A stretch of 51,257 bases of DNA from Bowmanella yangjiangensis (GCF_017255015.1 NZ_JAFKCS010000024.1:2204-53460); one strand, 5' to 3'; positions 21,307 through 31,588 are shown, counted from the stretch's first letter. The notes: generated from the sequence alone by a model not told the origin. Program-made: numbers and translations.

Positions 21307-21747
21307 TTATCTTGATTTCTTATTTATGGTCACTTGTGGATGGGCCGAATGCGAGAAGTCTATATAGAATTCATAAAGTCCGGTTTCGCTTGGCGTGAAC
21401 TTGAAATTGTTATTGGTCATATCGCAACTAGCTTTTACGGGCTTACCTAGCTTGACCTGCTCATCATTGTCCTTTTGTAGATAGCCGCAGTTTGAACCCT
21501 CTGACCACTGAGCATCAGCAATTCTAAAATCGTAGGGTTGCCCATCGGCAATTAACTCAGCTTCACCTTTAAATAGGGTTTCTGAAAGACGCTGCATCTT
21601 ATAGTTCTCATCAGCCTCCCACCAGGTAAACACACCTCGCAAATAAAGATCTTGAATTTGCTCTTGTTCTGGCAGGCTAGGGCGACTCGCACAGGCAGAC
21701 AATGTCGAAAGTAGTAGGGCGATGGTAAGCGCTCTTGGCATGGCCAT
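21307..21747 (-). CDS. Predicted lipoprotein with pullulanase-like E-set region
   Basis: I do not recognise a named gene. From ATG 21747 (GAGGA eight bases upstream) the 146 residues have a signal peptide ending in the lipobox LSAC, so the mature protein should be lipid-anchored. The mature part has LYLRGVFTWWEADENYKMQR and YDFRIADAQWSEGSNCGY, which resemble the RGxxNxW...FKIADxxW pattern of starch-active enzyme accessory domains. Two cysteines (NCGY and ASCD) could form a disulfide. A longer frame to 21792 lacks a ribosome-binding site. Carbohydrate binding is only an inference. Confidence 0.7.
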   Translation of the reverse strand: MAMPRALTIALLLSTLSACASRPSLPEQEQIQDLYLRGVFTWWEADENYKMQRLSETLFKGEAELIADGQPYDFRIADAQWSEGSNCGYLQKDNDEQVKLGKPVKASCDMTNNNFKFTPSETGLYEFYIDFSHSAHPQVTINKKSR

Positions 21748-21860
21748 TCTGCGGATCCTCAATAATTCATATACGGCTTTAATATTGCGCATAGTTATAA
21801 CAAATCATCCGGGGCAAAGCGAATACGCCGGACGTTTATCTAGTACCTCACAAATAAAGA

Positions 21861-21880
21861 AGCCCACCAATGGTGGGCCT
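21861..21880 (-). terminator. Rho-independent terminator after glyS
   Basis: On the minus strand GCCCACCA/TGGTGGGC pairs with a one-base spacer (effective loop larger), followed by CTTCTTTATTT. It lies about 20 bases past the glyS stop. Confidence 0.75.
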
Positions 21881-21899
21881 CAATTTTCTATGCTCGGTA

Positions 21900-23966
21900 C
21901 TAATTTAGAATTGAGATGTCTGCGACACCCAGGAACAATGTGCGCAATTCACTCAGCAGCGCTAGACGATTAGCCCTGACTGCGAGGTCTTCATCCATGA
22001 CCATGACTTGATCGAAGAACAAATCGATGCATTCCCTGAGTGTGGCTAAGCTCACTAAGGCTTGCTTGTAATCCAACTGCTGCATGCTCTGCTGAACCTG
22101 TCCTTTTACCGACTCCAGTTGGCTAAGCAGTGCTTGCTCTGACGCGTCTTTCAACAAAGCTGCGTCGACTTTGTCCTGAAGTGGTTCTTCTACCTTGGCA
22201 AGGATATTGGCAACGCGTTTATTGGCCGCTGCAAGCGCCTGGGCAGCCTCTAATGTCTTAAAGTGCTGCACCGCTTTAATGCGGGCGTCAAAATCGGCAG
22301 GGCGCGACGGACGACGTGCCAATACCGATTGGATAACATCCACATCCACGCCTTGCTCCTGATACCAGGCACGGAAACGCCCTTGTACGAAGTCAAATAC
22401 CTGCTCTGCCGTGTCACTATTAGTGAGTTTGTCCCCGAACAAAGTAACAGATGCACTTATTAACGGCTGTAGGTCTAAAGGTAACGCTTTTTCTACCACT
22501 ATTCTTAACAGGCCAATTGCTGCTCTTCGCAACGCAAAGGGATCTTTATCACCTTTAGGTGCCTGCCCAATACCAAATATACCAACCAGGGTATCGAGTT
22601 TGTCGGCTATTGCGACCGCACAACTTATGTTAGAGCTAGGCAGCTGGTCACCTGAGAATCTTGGCATGTACTGTTCGTTCAGTGCCAAAGCAACCTCTTC
22701 ATCTTCACCATCCAAACGTGCGTAATGCATTCCCATTACACCTTGCACATCTGGGAATTCCATTACCATGTTAGACATTAAGTCAGTTTTAGATAATAGA
22801 CCGGCGCGCTGAGCCTGCTGTTGATTTGCGCCAAGTGCCTCGGCCACTTTGGCTGCTAAAGAGGCAATACGTTCGGACTTATCCTTCAGGGTACCCAATT
22901 GCTTTTGGAACAGTACGGTATCAAGACTTGCCAGGCGGTCTGCCAAACGTTGTTTCTTATCTGTAGTAAAGAAAAACTCTGCGTCGGCCAGGCGAGGGCG
23001 AATAACCTTCTCGTTACCTTTAACAATCTGTACAGGATCCTTGCTTTCTATATTGGTAACAAAAGCAAAGCGTGGCAGCAGCTCGCCATTTTGAGTAAAC
23101 AGCGGGAAGTACTTCTGGTCGCCCTTCATAGTGTAAATAAGGGCTTCTTTGGGAACTTGCAGGAAGCTTTCCTCAAAGGAGGCGGTAAGCACTACAGGCC
23201 ATTCTACCAGCGCAGTGACTTCTTCCAGCAGGCTCTCTTCCGGTTCAATGGCGGCGCCTTCGCTGCTCGCTGCCTGGGCTAGCCCTTGCCTGATAACTTC
23301 CTTTCGTTCGCGGAAGTCTGCCAGAACATAAGCACCTCGCAATAACGCCAAATAATTATCTGCATGATCCAGCGTTAGTGGAGCAGGATGATGGAACCTA
23401 TGACCGGACAGGGTGGTAGATGAGCGAATACCCAATACTTCACCGTCGATAAGTTCGTTGCCAAACATCATGCAGACATTATGCACAGGACGAATAAACT
23501 CTGTGCGCTTGTTGCCCCAGCGCATAGGTTTAGGGATGGGTAAAGCTTTAAGGGCCTGATTTACCATGTCGGCAAGAATCGTTGGCAGGCTCTCACCTTT
23601 AACATTGGCCATATGCAGTAGCCACTCACCTTTATCCGTAGATAAACGTTGAGCATCCTTAATGTCTATTCCCAAACCTTGAGCCCAACCTAGTGCGGCT
23701 CGGGTAGGTTGGCCGTCAGCATCAAAAGCAGCACTGATTGCCGGTCCCCGTTTCTCTATGACCTTGTCGGCTTGCTGATAAGCAAGGCCTTTAATGTAAA
23801 CGGCCAAACGTCTTGGGGAAGCAAACCAAGTCACGTCTTCTTTTGACAACTCAGCCTGTTGAAGCTGCTTATCCATTTCCTGCGCAAAGGACTCAGCCAG
23901 CTTAGTTAGCGCTTTAGGGGGCAACTCTTCTGTGCCAATTTCTATCAGTAAGTTTTCCTGGCGCAT
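21900..23966 (-). CDS. glyS: Glycyl-tRNA synthetase beta subunit
   Basis: tRNA-binding subunit of the bacterial alpha2beta2 glycyl-tRNA synthetase. From ATG 23966 it has 688 residues (E. coli 689) and starts [20 protein letters not shown]. The longer frame to 24038 only reads back into glyQ. GGAG precedes the start, and the ATG overlaps the glyQ stop as TGATG, implying coupled synthesis of the two subunits. Confidence 0.98.
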   Translation of the reverse strand: MRQENLLIEIGTEELPPKALTKLAESFAQEMDKQLQQAELSKEDVTWFASPRRLAVYIKGLAYQQADKVIEKRGPAISAAFDADGQPTRAALGWAQGLGIDIKDAQRLSTDKGEWLLHMANVKGESLPTILADMVNQALKALPIPKPMRWGNKRTEFIRPVHNVCMMFGNELIDGEVLGIRSSTTLSGHRFHHPAPLTLDHADNYLALLRGAYVLADFRERKEVIRQGLAQAASSEGAAIEPEESLLEEVTALVEWPVVLTASFEESFLQVPKEALIYTMKGDQKYFPLFTQNGELLPRFAFVTNIESKDPVQIVKGNEKVIRPRLADAEFFFTTDKKQRLADRLASLDTVLFQKQLGTLKDKSERIASLAAKVAEALGANQQQAQRAGLLSKTDLMSNMVMEFPDVQGVMGMHYARLDGEDEEVALALNEQYMPRFSGDQLPSSNISCAVAIADKLDTLVGIFGIGQAPKGDKDPFALRRAAIGLLRIVVEKALPLDLQPLISASVTLFGDKLTNSDTAEQVFDFVQGRFRAWYQEQGVDVDVIQSVLARRPSRPADFDARIKAVQHFKTLEAAQALAAANKRVANILAKVEEPLQDKVDAALLKDASEQALLSQLESVKGQVQQSMQQLDYKQALVSLATLRECIDLFFDQVMVMDEDLAVRANRLALLSELRTLFLGVADISILN

Positions 23967-24877
23967 CAGTTGCTCTCCTTCTGCTTGCACATTGGGAAAC
24001 CGAGGGCTTCCCTTGACTCGTAATAGCTTTGTGCACACGCCTTAGCCAGGGTTCTTACCCTGAGAATATAACGCTGGCGTTCTGTTACAGAAATCGCGTG
24101 ACGGGCATCTAATAAGTTAAATGCGTGAGATGCTTTCATCACCTGCTCGTAGGCGGGCAAGGCCAAGCCTTTCTCGATAAGAGACTGGCTGTCCTTTTCA
24201 CACTGGTCAAAAGTCCGGAACAGCGCTTCTACATCCGCATATTCAAAGTTGTAGGTGGATTGCTCAACTTCATTCTGATGGAATACATCGCCGTAGGTTA
24301 CACGACCCATGGGACCGTCGGTCCATACCAGATCATAAATGCTATCAACACCTTGGATGTACATTGCCAGTCTTTCCAGGCCATAGGTTATTTCACCTGT
24401 TACCGGCGCGCATTCCAAACCACCTACTTGCTGGAAATAGGTGAACTGGGTAACTTCCATGCCGTTTAGCCATACTTCCCAGCCCAAACCCCAGGCGCCT
24501 AATGTGGGCGATTCCCAGTTGTCTTCGACAAAGCGGATGTCATGTACCAGAGGATCAAAACCTAGTTCAATTAATGAACCCAGATACAATTCCTGAATAT
24601 TATCGGGTGAGGGCTTCAGCATGACCTGAAACTGATAGTAGTGCTGTAGTCGGTTCGGGTTCTCACCATAGCGGCCATCAGTTGGTCTGCGGCAAGGTTG
24701 AACGTAAGCGCTGCTGATTGGCTCGGGGCCGATAGAGCGGAGAAACGTCATTGGGTGGAAGGTGCCTGCACCTACTTCCATATCAAGGGGTTGAATAATC
24801 ACACAGCCCTGACGTGCCCAGTAATCCTGCAGGGCTAAAATCAGTCCCTGGAAAGTCTTTATATCGAACTTTTGCAT
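23966..24877 (-). CDS. glyQ: Glycyl-tRNA synthetase alpha subunit
   Basis: Catalytic subunit that activates glycine. From ATG 24877 it has 303 residues, the E. coli length, and begins [20 protein letters not shown], followed by [18 protein letters not shown]. The frame extends to 24952, but the added 25 residues have no family counterpart. It heads the glyQ-glyS operon; the 153 bases upstream contain no gene. Confidence 0.98.
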   Translation of the reverse strand: MQKFDIKTFQGLILALQDYWARQGCVIIQPLDMEVGAGTFHPMTFLRSIGPEPISSAYVQPCRRPTDGRYGENPNRLQHYYQFQVMLKPSPDNIQELYLGSLIELGFDPLVHDIRFVEDNWESPTLGAWGLGWEVWLNGMEVTQFTYFQQVGGLECAPVTGEITYGLERLAMYIQGVDSIYDLVWTDGPMGRVTYGDVFHQNEVEQSTYNFEYADVEALFRTFDQCEKDSQSLIEKGLALPAYEQVMKASHAFNLLDARHAISVTERQRYILRVRTLAKACAQSYYESREALGFPMCKQKESN

Positions 24878-25030
24878 AAGATCCGGTGTTTGCTGGTTTA
24901 TTTTAAAAAATGCTGCCAAGTATACCTTTTGAGCGACTTGGAAAGTAGGCAAAATTCAGGGGAATAAGCGCTGATTAGCAGAATTGAGGGATGAGATGCT
25001 AAAAGGGGCTAAGCGCACATTTGGGGGAAA

Positions 25031-25474
25031 TTAGAAGCTCTTTAAAACTTGAATCTCTTTTAGTATTTGCGATTCCAGTTCAGCTTCATGCTCTTCGCGC
25101 TCAAGTTGCATACGGCGCCTTTCTGGCTTAGGTAACTCACTGTAGGCTTTGTGGGTTGGCATATGTTTGATGCGCCCATAGAGCTCATGTAAAGCTGGAA
25201 AACGCTCAGCATAATCAGAGGCTTGATCAAAATTTTCCAGCAGTACGCAGAGTCTGATACTGCCTTCCGATAAGCCACACTGCTGTTGGTCGAGGGCTTG
25301 CGCTATAGTCTGAATACTTTGGCGGAGGTAATCTTCTCGCTGTTTAACAGTGGCCTGTTGTTGCTGTTTCTGACGTTTTAACTGGAATAAGAGTTGCCCG
25401 GCATAAAATGCCAGGGCAGCAATAATTAATACCGCCGCCACCAGAATGATGGTTATCAGAGGCGTGAAACTCAT
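25031..25474 (-). CDS. DUF2489-like membrane-anchored protein
   Basis: A 147-residue protein with one N-terminal membrane helix (about 5-30), then a long basic and glutamine-rich helix (KRQKQQQQATVKQRE) and a helical cytoplasmic domain. It starts within the stop of yihI (four-base overlap), so the two are cotranscribed. Its size, layout and place beside yihI match DUF2489 proteins as I recall them; no function is known to me. Confidence 0.65.
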   Translation of the reverse strand: MSFTPLITIILVAAVLIIAALAFYAGQLLFQLKRQKQQQQATVKQREDYLRQSIQTIAQALDQQQCGLSEGSIRLCVLLENFDQASDYAERFPALHELYGRIKHMPTHKAYSELPKPERRRMQLEREEHEAELESQILKEIQVLKSF

Positions 25475-25929
25475 TTCTTAAACTGATCCAGATTAATTTT
25501 TTCAAATTTATCAAGTAAGTCGTCGTCATCGTCTTGCTCAGCTTCCGGGTCAATACCCATCAGTTGGCAAAGTTCCTGATGACGTGCAAGCTTACTGTCG
25601 ACATACCGTTGTTCTTCGGCAGACAGCTTATCACCGGCGTCTAAGCGGTCCATCAGCGCGTCCAGGCGGGTATCTTGCTCTATTGACTTAAGTTCTGCAG
25701 CCGGTGAGAAATACTTAGCTTTAGGCTGGGCCTCAGACTTTTCGACCACCAATGGAACGGCCTTCTTACTGCCAAGCCTGGGATCCCGGGGCGCTTTGGC
25801 GAGCTGCTCTGCCTTCTTCGGGGTTACATTATTGCGGGTGCCGGCCGGTTTGCCTGTACGACGTTTAGGCTTCCTGTCTTGCTCAGGTTGCTGTTTTTTT
25901 GCTTTGTGGGTAAATGGCTGCTTAGGCAT
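25471..25929 (-). CDS. yihI: Der GTPase-activating protein YihI
   Basis: YihI stimulates the ribosome-assembly GTPase Der. The 152 residues have the family layout: a highly basic N-terminus (HKAKKQQPEQDRKPKRRTGK), a central DxRLDALMDRLDAG segment and an acidic tail (EAEQDDDDDLLDKFE). In E. coli it neighbours csrC and yihA (engB); the same neighbourhood is kept here with two extra genes. Confidence 0.92.
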   Translation of the reverse strand: MPKQPFTHKAKKQQPEQDRKPKRRTGKPAGTRNNVTPKKAEQLAKAPRDPRLGSKKAVPLVVEKSEAQPKAKYFSPAAELKSIEQDTRLDALMDRLDAGDKLSAEEQRYVDSKLARHQELCQLMGIDPEAEQDDDDDLLDKFEKINLDQFKK

Positions 25930-25959
25930 GAAAAGTCACTCTGATTGAATGCAGCTATT

Positions 25960-26592
25960 TTACACCTTGTCTCGGTACAAAAACACTACATCGGGTCCAG
26001 CAATCTCTAGCCGCAAGGAATATTGCTGCGCTATCCAGGTAAAGGTTGCCTCGCTAAAAAAGCACACATGGGTTTGATCATTCTTGTAGTGCCAGTTGGC
26101 AAAGCGCTCTTTATTGATCACTCGCTTTGTCATTATGCCCAGTGTGGCTTGAGGGGCCATCAGAGTTAACCACAGCTTGAGCACCTCACCAGGTTGATAA
26201 AAATGCTCAATAGCTTCTGTACAACAAATAAAATCAAAGGTACCTGTTGGCGCAGCGGGAAGATAAAAAGGGTCATAGCCAATGGTAGGGAAGCCTGACT
26301 CACTTAGCATGTTGGCAAGCACAGGGGCAGGGCCACAGCCGTAGTCAAGACCTTTGGCGCCTTGCTTCAAACGCTGTTTCAGAGGTTCAGCAAAGCGAGA
26401 CAAAAAACGCAGATAGCCTTCGTCTGTGTGACTATTTTGGTGTAGGTCGTAGATTGCCTTTTCTGCATCAGGGAGAAGTCTTTGTGCCTCATTGACAAAC
26501 ACCAACTGACAACAATTACACTGCCAATAGTCTCTTTTTTTATCGGCATGATAATGGCTGACAAGCTGATGGCAACAAAGGGGGCAGGGCAT
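25960..26592 (-). CDS. Class I SAM methyltransferase with N-terminal zinc-ribbon cysteines
   Basis: The 210-residue protein begins MPCPLCC with a second cysteine set at 25-28 (CNCC), a probable zinc ribbon. The SAM-binding motif GLDYGCGPAP is at 81-90, and CTEAIEHFYQPGEVL is the acidic motif of UbiE/COQ5-like enzymes. Substrate is unknown. It lies 30 bases upstream of yihI in the same direction, and a regulatory-RNA terminator lies 21 bases before its start. The promoter would have to overlap that terminator, or the gene could be fed by readthrough. Confidence 0.85.
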   Translation of the reverse strand: MPCPLCCHQLVSHYHADKKRDYWQCNCCQLVFVNEAQRLLPDAEKAIYDLHQNSHTDEGYLRFLSRFAEPLKQRLKQGAKGLDYGCGPAPVLANMLSESGFPTIGYDPFYLPAAPTGTFDFICCTEAIEHFYQPGEVLKLWLTLMAPQATLGIMTKRVINKERFANWHYKNDQTHVCFFSEATFTWIAQQYSLRLEIAGPDVVFLYRDKV

Positions 26593-26613
26593 AATGAATG
26601 AAGCACAAAAAGA

Positions 26614-26880
26614 AAAGGCGATAGTCTACCTATCGCCTTTCGTATAACCAAGTGCCAGATGACACTTCTCCCGTTTTATCGTTCATCCTGAACGGTGCAG
26701 ACAGCCTTATCATACGCTTCCCTTATTTTTCTTATTCGCGAAGCTTTTTTGTTATTGGTCTTCCTGACGCTTTATTGGCTTTCCGTATAATTTCCAAGAG
26801 CGAGTTAAAACGCTAAGAACAACGTATGGCTTTCCCTTCCTGGGTGCACTGTAGTCCCTGTTGTTGATGCGAAAGAATAC
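26614..26880 (-). ncRNA. csrC: CsrB/CsrC-type CsrA-sequestering RNA
   Basis: The minus strand from about 26880 to 26614 has nine GGA triplets in about 267 bases. Three sit in the loops of perfect small stems: CCC-AGGAA-GGG (26834-26844), GTC-AGGAA-GAC (26758-26768) and CGTTC-AGGAT-GAACG (26680-26694). GGA in a hairpin loop is the CsrA-binding element. An 11-base perfect stem (26614-26624 with 26630-26640) then TTTTCTTTTT forms the terminator. The location between yihI and engB matches E. coli csrC. The 5' end is estimated from AT-rich promoter-like sequence at about 26885-26925, so it may be off by 10-15 bases. I found no convincing GacA/UvrY box. Confidence 0.8.
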
Positions 26881-26988
26881 AGGATAAAAAATATTTTACA
26901 ACTTTTTTACAATGGTTTTTTTAACAAGTTTTGGCGTATTTTTTAACTAGCGTAAAGCAGAATAAACACTGCTAAGCCGCTAAAACGC

Positions 26989-27011
26989 AAAAACCGACCT
27001 AGTTAGGTCGG
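26989..27011 (-). terminator. Rho-independent terminator after cytochrome c4 gene
   Basis: Minus strand stem CCGACCT-AACT-AGGTCGG followed by TTTTTGCGTTTT, 24 bases past the cytochrome stop. It separates the cytochrome transcript from the CsrC-like RNA downstream. Confidence 0.85.
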
Positions 27012-27034
27012 CTTTCTATAGATGCACGCTATGA

Positions 27035-27652
27035 CTAGTACAAGCCGCCTACATACTTTGACAGCAGCTCAATATCCGCATCCGTCAGTCGCATGGCTAT
27101 GTCACGCATCATACCATTAGGGTCATTCACACGCTTACCGGCGCGGAAGTCCTCTAACTGCTTTTTCACATAGGTGGCATGTTGGCCGCTTATGTCAGGG
27201 AACTTGGCTAAGCCCATGCCATCTCCGCGAGGACCGTGGCAAGCCGCACAAGCAGCAATTCCGCGCTCCATATCGCCACCCAGGAACAACTTAGAACCTG
27301 CTTGAATGACATCTTCTGGTGTGCTGCCTGCATTTGCTTTCTGCGATGAGAAGTATGCAGCCATATCCTCAATATCTTGATCTGATAGCGGGGCAGCCAT
27401 ACCAGACATTACCGGATCATAACGGCCTTGTTCGCCATTAGTTTGAGCACCCAGGCGCAATTCCTGCAGTTGCTTGACGATATAGCTGGAATGTTGCCCA
27501 GCAATACTTGGATACATATCCACCAAACTATTGCCATCTGCGCCATGGCAGGCGGCACAACTAGCTGACTTCGCCTTGCCTGCTTCTGCGTCACCGGCGG
27601 CAACGGCTGGAAGAGTCATGGTCAGGCAAAGCATCAGGAAGATCTTTTTCAT
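27035..27652 (-). CDS. Diheme cytochrome c4
   Basis: Periplasmic electron carrier to terminal oxidases. The 205-residue product has a signal peptide (cleavage near AVAAG, about residue 20) and two cytochrome domains with CAACH at 32-36 and 135-139. Axial methionines are likely in the SGMAAPLS and MRDIAMRLT segments. The duplicated half-repeat (SIAGQHSSYIVKQL and DISGQHATYVKKQL) is typical of c4. It is divergent from engB. Confidence 0.93.
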   Translation of the reverse strand: MKKIFLMLCLTMTLPAVAAGDAEAGKAKSASCAACHGADGNSLVDMYPSIAGQHSSYIVKQLQELRLGAQTNGEQGRYDPVMSGMAAPLSDQDIEDMAAYFSSQKANAGSTPEDVIQAGSKLFLGGDMERGIAACAACHGPRGDGMGLAKFPDISGQHATYVKKQLEDFRAGKRVNDPNGMMRDIAMRLTDADIELLSKYVGGLY

Positions 27653-27871
27653 AGTAATTCTCGTTGAGCTTTTTATGGGCTGGCTACTGGTCTTGCCGTA
27701 TTTTACACATTTAATCCGGCAAAAAAATATATTCCCAAGGATTTGTAGGGTTTTAGCAACTTCTTAGTTGCTTGGCAGGGGACAATGATATACTGGCAAC
27801 TTGAGTGATGTCGGTATTTGACCGATGTAAATGCATATTTTTGAGGCCGAATCGGCCTGTCGGGAGACAAT

Positions 27872-28504
27872 GTGAGTCATTACAGCCATGCAAAATTTGT
27901 ATTAAGTGCTCCGGATATTCGGCACTTAGGCGCTGATCAAGGTGTAGAAGTTGCCTTCGCTGGCCGCTCAAATGCCGGGAAGTCCAGCGCGTTAAACCGT
28001 ATTACGCGTCAGAAAGGCTTAGCTAGGACTAGTAAAACCCCTGGTCGAACACAGTTGATCAACGTTTTTGAATTAGATTCTGATCGTCGTCTGATTGATT
28101 TGCCTGGTTATGGCTTCGCTCAGGTGCCGGTGGAAATGAAGAAAAAGTGGCAACGAGCATTAGGCGAATACTTGCAGCAACGAAAAAGTTTGAAAGGCTT
28201 GGTTGTGCTGATGGATATTCGTCATCCCTTCAAAGATTTGGATCAGGAATTGATTCATTGGGCGGTAAACAGCAAGTTACCAGTGCTGGCCTTGTTGACC
28301 AAAGCCGACAAGTTAAAATCTGGTCAGCGAAAAGCACAATTGCTGATGGCAAGAGAGGCTAGTTTGGCCTTTTGTGGTGACGTTACCGTGCATGCCTTCT
28401 CATCACTTACCGGTGTGGGATTAGAAAACGTTGAACAGGTACTCAACCAATGGTTTGGATTACCTAGTAAACAAGATACCTCAGATATAGCGCCCGCTTC
28501 CTGA
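27872..28504 (+). CDS. engB: Ribosome biogenesis GTPase EngB (YihA)
   Basis: Essential GTPase for large-subunit assembly. The 210 residues start at GTG 27872 (GGGAG upstream) and contain G1 [17 protein letters not shown] (G3) and TKADKL (G4). It lies in the conserved csrC-engB-spf-polA neighbourhood. Confidence 0.97.
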   Translation: MSHYSHAKFVLSAPDIRHLGADQGVEVAFAGRSNAGKSSALNRITRQKGLARTSKTPGRTQLINVFELDSDRRLIDLPGYGFAQVPVEMKKKWQRALGEYLQQRKSLKGLVVLMDIRHPFKDLDQELIHWAVNSKLPVLALLTKADKLKSGQRKAQLLMAREASLAFCGDVTVHAFSSLTGVGLENVEQVLNQWFGLPSKQDTSDIAPAS

Positions 28505-28523
28505 CTTTCCTCTGACCATCTGC

Positions 28524-28553
28524 AAAAAAAAGCCCCATCCAACAGGACGGGGC
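28524..28553 (-). terminator. Leftward terminator without an assigned gene
   Basis: The minus strand has GCCCCGTCC-TGTT-GGATGGGGC (one G-T wobble) followed by eight T. The plus strand lacks a T run, so this serves leftward transcription. The only known leftward gene upstream is Spot 42, which already has its own terminator at 28689. A TATACG -10-like element (28583-28588) with a weak TTTTCA 18 bases before it could drive a small RNA of about 50 bases ending here. Confidence 0.75.
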
Positions 28554-28688
28554 CAGACACAAACTCAGGGACACACATAAACCGTATATTCAGACGGCCG
28601 AGTTTTTGAAAAGTTCACAAGAAAATAGATTTTTTTAAAAAAAGTTTTGGATGTCGATTTTCGCGGCTTGATGAATAGGTTGGGGCAT

Positions 28689-28761
28689 AAAAAAAGCCCC
28701 GGCAGAGCCGGGGCCTAAAGCAAAGGTCTGAAAGATAGAACATCTTACCTCTGTACCCTAC
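28689..28761 (-). ncRNA. spf: Spot 42 small RNA, short form
   Basis: Hfq-dependent RNA that in E. coli is repressed by cAMP-CRP and silences catabolic mRNAs. The minus strand begins GTAGGGTACAGAGGTAAGAT and continues GTTCTATCTTTCAGACCTTT, which I recognise as the E. coli Spot 42 5' half. It then passes almost directly into a GGCCCCGGC/GCCGGGGC terminator with seven T. About 73 bases are encoded against 109 in E. coli, so the middle region is missing. TATTAT precedes the start by about 8 bases, with TTGCTT 16 bases upstream of it. A CRP-like but imperfectly spaced palindrome (28805-28819) is centred near -51. Confidence 0.92.
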
Positions 28762-28843
28762 AGGTTGAATAATAACCACGTTATGGATAAAAGCAAGATA
28801 TTTTTGTAATTAAATTACATTGGGTTAAAGTTGTGCAACTTCT

Positions 28844-31588
28844 CTAGTGTGCCTCGTCCCAGTTGTCCCCGAGGCCAGCTTCTACAACCAGTGGTACATT
28901 CAAACTGGCTGCTTGTTCCATCAGCTTAATTATTTTTTGCCTGTTTTCTTCCAGATTGTGTTCTTTTATTTCAAATACGAGTTCATCGTGTACCTGCATT
29001 ATCATGCGTACATCACCATCTGGTTGCTGATCAATCCAGTTATCAACGGCCAACATAGCCTTCTTGATGATATCCGCAGCTGTCCCTTGCATGGGGGCGT
29101 TAATCGCTGCTCGCTCAGCTCCCTTGCGTCGAGCGGCATTGCTGGACTTGATTTCGGGCAGATAAAGCCTGCGACCAAATACGGTACTGACATATCCCTG
29201 TTCTTTAGCACGCTCCCGGGTTGTTTCCATATATTGCAGGACACCTGGATAGCGTTCGAAGTAAAGATCCATATAGTTTTGGGCTTCGGCGCGGGGGATA
29301 TCCAATTGCTGTGACAGACCAAAGGCAGACATGCCGTATATCAGGCCAAAATTGATCGCCTTCGCACTGCGTCTTTGATCAGCTGTGACTTCTTCTAAGG
29401 GAACACCAAATACTTCTGAGGCCGTCGCTCTGTGAATATCCTTTCCAGCAGCGAATGCGGTCAGCAGTCCTTGGTCTGCTGACAAGTGCGCCATGATTCT
29501 CAGTTCGATTTGAGAGTAATCTGCCGCAACTATCTTGTAGCCAGGTGATGCCACAAAAGCTTGCCTTACCCGGCGCCCTTCTTCTGTTCTTATCGGAATA
29601 TTTTGTAGGTTAGGGTCAGTAGAAGACAGTCGACCCGTTGCTGCAACGGCCTGGTGATAAGAGGTGTGTACGCGCCCGGTGCGATGATTGATCATCTTGG
29701 GTAGTTTGTCGGTGTAAGTATTTTTCAGCTTGCTCAGCCCCCGGTATTCCATCAACAGCTTGGGTAGCGGGTACTGATGAGCTAATACCTGTAATACATC
29801 TTCAGATGTAGAAGGCACTCCTTTGGGGGTTTTCTTAATCACAGGCAGGTTCATTTTTTCAAATAATATTTCCTGCAACTGCTTGGGTGAACCAAGGTTA
29901 AATTCGCAGCCTGCCAGCTCGTGTACTTGCTTTTCCAGCTCAATAATGCGGCTGGCAAGTTGCTGGCTTTGATGCTTGAGCTTTTGGCTGTCTATCAGTA
30001 CACCTTGTACTTCCATTTTGGACAGCACGCTGGCGAGGGGAACTTCGATGTCGGTTAATATGCTTTTAAGCTCAGAAACCTGTTCCAACTCAGGCCAAAT
30101 TGCCTGGTGCAGCCTTAATGTTATATCTGCATCTTCAGCGGCATAATGTGCCGCCTGTTCAAGGGGAATTTGGTTGAAAGTAAGTTGCTTGGCGCCTTTA
30201 CCGGCAATGTCTTCAAAATGGACCGTTTTATGTCCCAGGAATCGCTCAGCCAGGCTGTCCATATCGTGGCGACCAGCAACGCTGTTACTTACATAGGATT
30301 CCAGCATGGTATCAAAGGCGATGCCTTGTAAATTGATGCCATGATTGGCCAATACATTCTTGTCGTACTTTATATGCTGTCCGACTTTCAAGCATTGGGG
30401 ATTCTCCAGCAACGGCTTCAATTGCTGTAGTACCCAGTTTCGATCCAACTGCTCAGGGGCATCAACATAATCATGTCCGACCGGCAGGTAAGCTGCTTCA
30501 CCCGGTGCGACGGCGAAACAAAAGCCCACTAACTCCGCTTCCATATAGTCCAGACTGGTTGTTTCTGTATCTAAGGCGATAAGCGGGGCTGCCTTAAGCT
30601 TGTCCAGCCAACGCAAAAAATGTGCTTCATCCAGAATTGTTTCATATTGGTCCGCGCTAATATCAGCGGCCATTGGAGATGCAGCTGCAGTGGCGTCAAC
30701 CGGTGATTCATGCGCCAGCTCCTCTAACCAGCGCTTAAACTCCAGCTCTGCGAATAATGTTGCCAGTTTTTGCTTGTCAGCCTCTCCTGGGGTTAGTTCT
30801 TCTGGTCGTAAAGGAAGCTCAACATCGGTCTTGATTGTGGCTAATTGATAAGACAGTTTGGCCTGTGTTTCATATTCTTGCATCTTCGCAGCCATGGTCT
30901 TGGCGCCGCGAAATTCAAGCTGAGCAATGTCATTCAATCTGGAATAGATGTCATCTATTCCTCCCAGTCCCTGCAGCATAGCTAAAGCACTCTTGTCACC
31001 CACGCCGGGGACGCCTGGAATGTTGTCGACCTTGTCGCCTTTAAGTGCCAACAGGTCGATAATCAGTTCTGGGGGAACGCCAAATTTCTCCACCACGCCG
31101 GTTGGATCCATCAGGGTATTGGTCATGGTGTTGATCAATGTGACGTTGTCATCAACCAACTGGGCCATGTCCTTATCCCCGGTACTGATAAGGGTTGGGA
31201 TCCCGGCTTCACTCGCCTGCCTGGCTAATGTGCCGATGACATCGTCTGCTTCAACACCTTCGATCACAATAATAGGTAAGCCCATGGCTTTAATGATTTC
31301 GTGAATCGGCTCAATCTGGACTCTCAGATCATCCGGCATGGGCGGACGATGCGCTTTGTATTCCGGATAGATATCATCCCGAAAGGTCTTACCTTTCGCA
31401 TCAAACACAACGGCCATGTGAGTAGGATGAAATTGCTTGATCAAGCTGCGAAGCATATTGATCACACCGTATACGGCATTGGTCGGTTGGCCTTTAGAAT
31501 TGGACAGATCCCTAATGGCGTGAAAAGCCCGGAATAAATAAGAAGATCCGTCTACTAATATCAGAGGATAAGCTGGTTGTGTCGACAT
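28844..31588 (-). CDS. polA: DNA polymerase I
   Basis: Repair and Okazaki-fragment-processing polymerase. The 914 residues (E. coli 928) carry a 5' nuclease domain (about 1-290), a proofreading domain (about 325-510) that keeps the DxE motif in [10 protein letters not shown], and a polymerase domain with motif [15 protein letters not shown], motif [15 protein letters not shown] and motif [11 protein letters not shown]. All three activities appear intact. The gene is divergent from elbB across 399 bases that hold three DnaA boxes. Confidence 0.99.
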   Translation of the reverse strand: MSTQPAYPLILVDGSSYLFRAFHAIRDLSNSKGQPTNAVYGVINMLRSLIKQFHPTHMAVVFDAKGKTFRDDIYPEYKAHRPPMPDDLRVQIEPIHEIIKAMGLPIIVIEGVEADDVIGTLARQASEAGIPTLISTGDKDMAQLVDDNVTLINTMTNTLMDPTGVVEKFGVPPELIIDLLALKGDKVDNIPGVPGVGDKSALAMLQGLGGIDDIYSRLNDIAQLEFRGAKTMAAKMQEYETQAKLSYQLATIKTDVELPLRPEELTPGEADKQKLATLFAELEFKRWLEELAHESPVDATAAASPMAADISADQYETILDEAHFLRWLDKLKAAPLIALDTETTSLDYMEAELVGFCFAVAPGEAAYLPVGHDYVDAPEQLDRNWVLQQLKPLLENPQCLKVGQHIKYDKNVLANHGINLQGIAFDTMLESYVSNSVAGRHDMDSLAERFLGHKTVHFEDIAGKGAKQLTFNQIPLEQAAHYAAEDADITLRLHQAIWPELEQVSELKSILTDIEVPLASVLSKMEVQGVLIDSQKLKHQSQQLASRIIELEKQVHELAGCEFNLGSPKQLQEILFEKMNLPVIKKTPKGVPSTSEDVLQVLAHQYPLPKLLMEYRGLSKLKNTYTDKLPKMINHRTGRVHTSYHQAVAATGRLSSTDPNLQNIPIRTEEGRRVRQAFVASPGYKIVAADYSQIELRIMAHLSADQGLLTAFAAGKDIHRATASEVFGVPLEEVTADQRRSAKAINFGLIYGMSAFGLSQQLDIPRAEAQNYMDLYFERYPGVLQYMETTRERAKEQGYVSTVFGRRLYLPEIKSSNAARRKGAERAAINAPMQGTAADIIKKAMLAVDNWIDQQPDGDVRMIMQVHDELVFEIKEHNLEENRQKIIKLMEQAASLNVPLVVEAGLGDNWDEAH

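Noticed and set aside
28805-28819. Palindrome TGTAATTAAATTACA as a definite CRP site for Spot 42
   Set aside because: Half-sites deviate (TGTAA for TGTGA) and spacing is one base short; kept only as a weak remark in the Spot 42 entry.
28847-29314. Plus-strand open frame of 155 codons inside polA
   Set aside because: Antisense to the polymerase active-site region of polA, no ribosome-binding site or family features.
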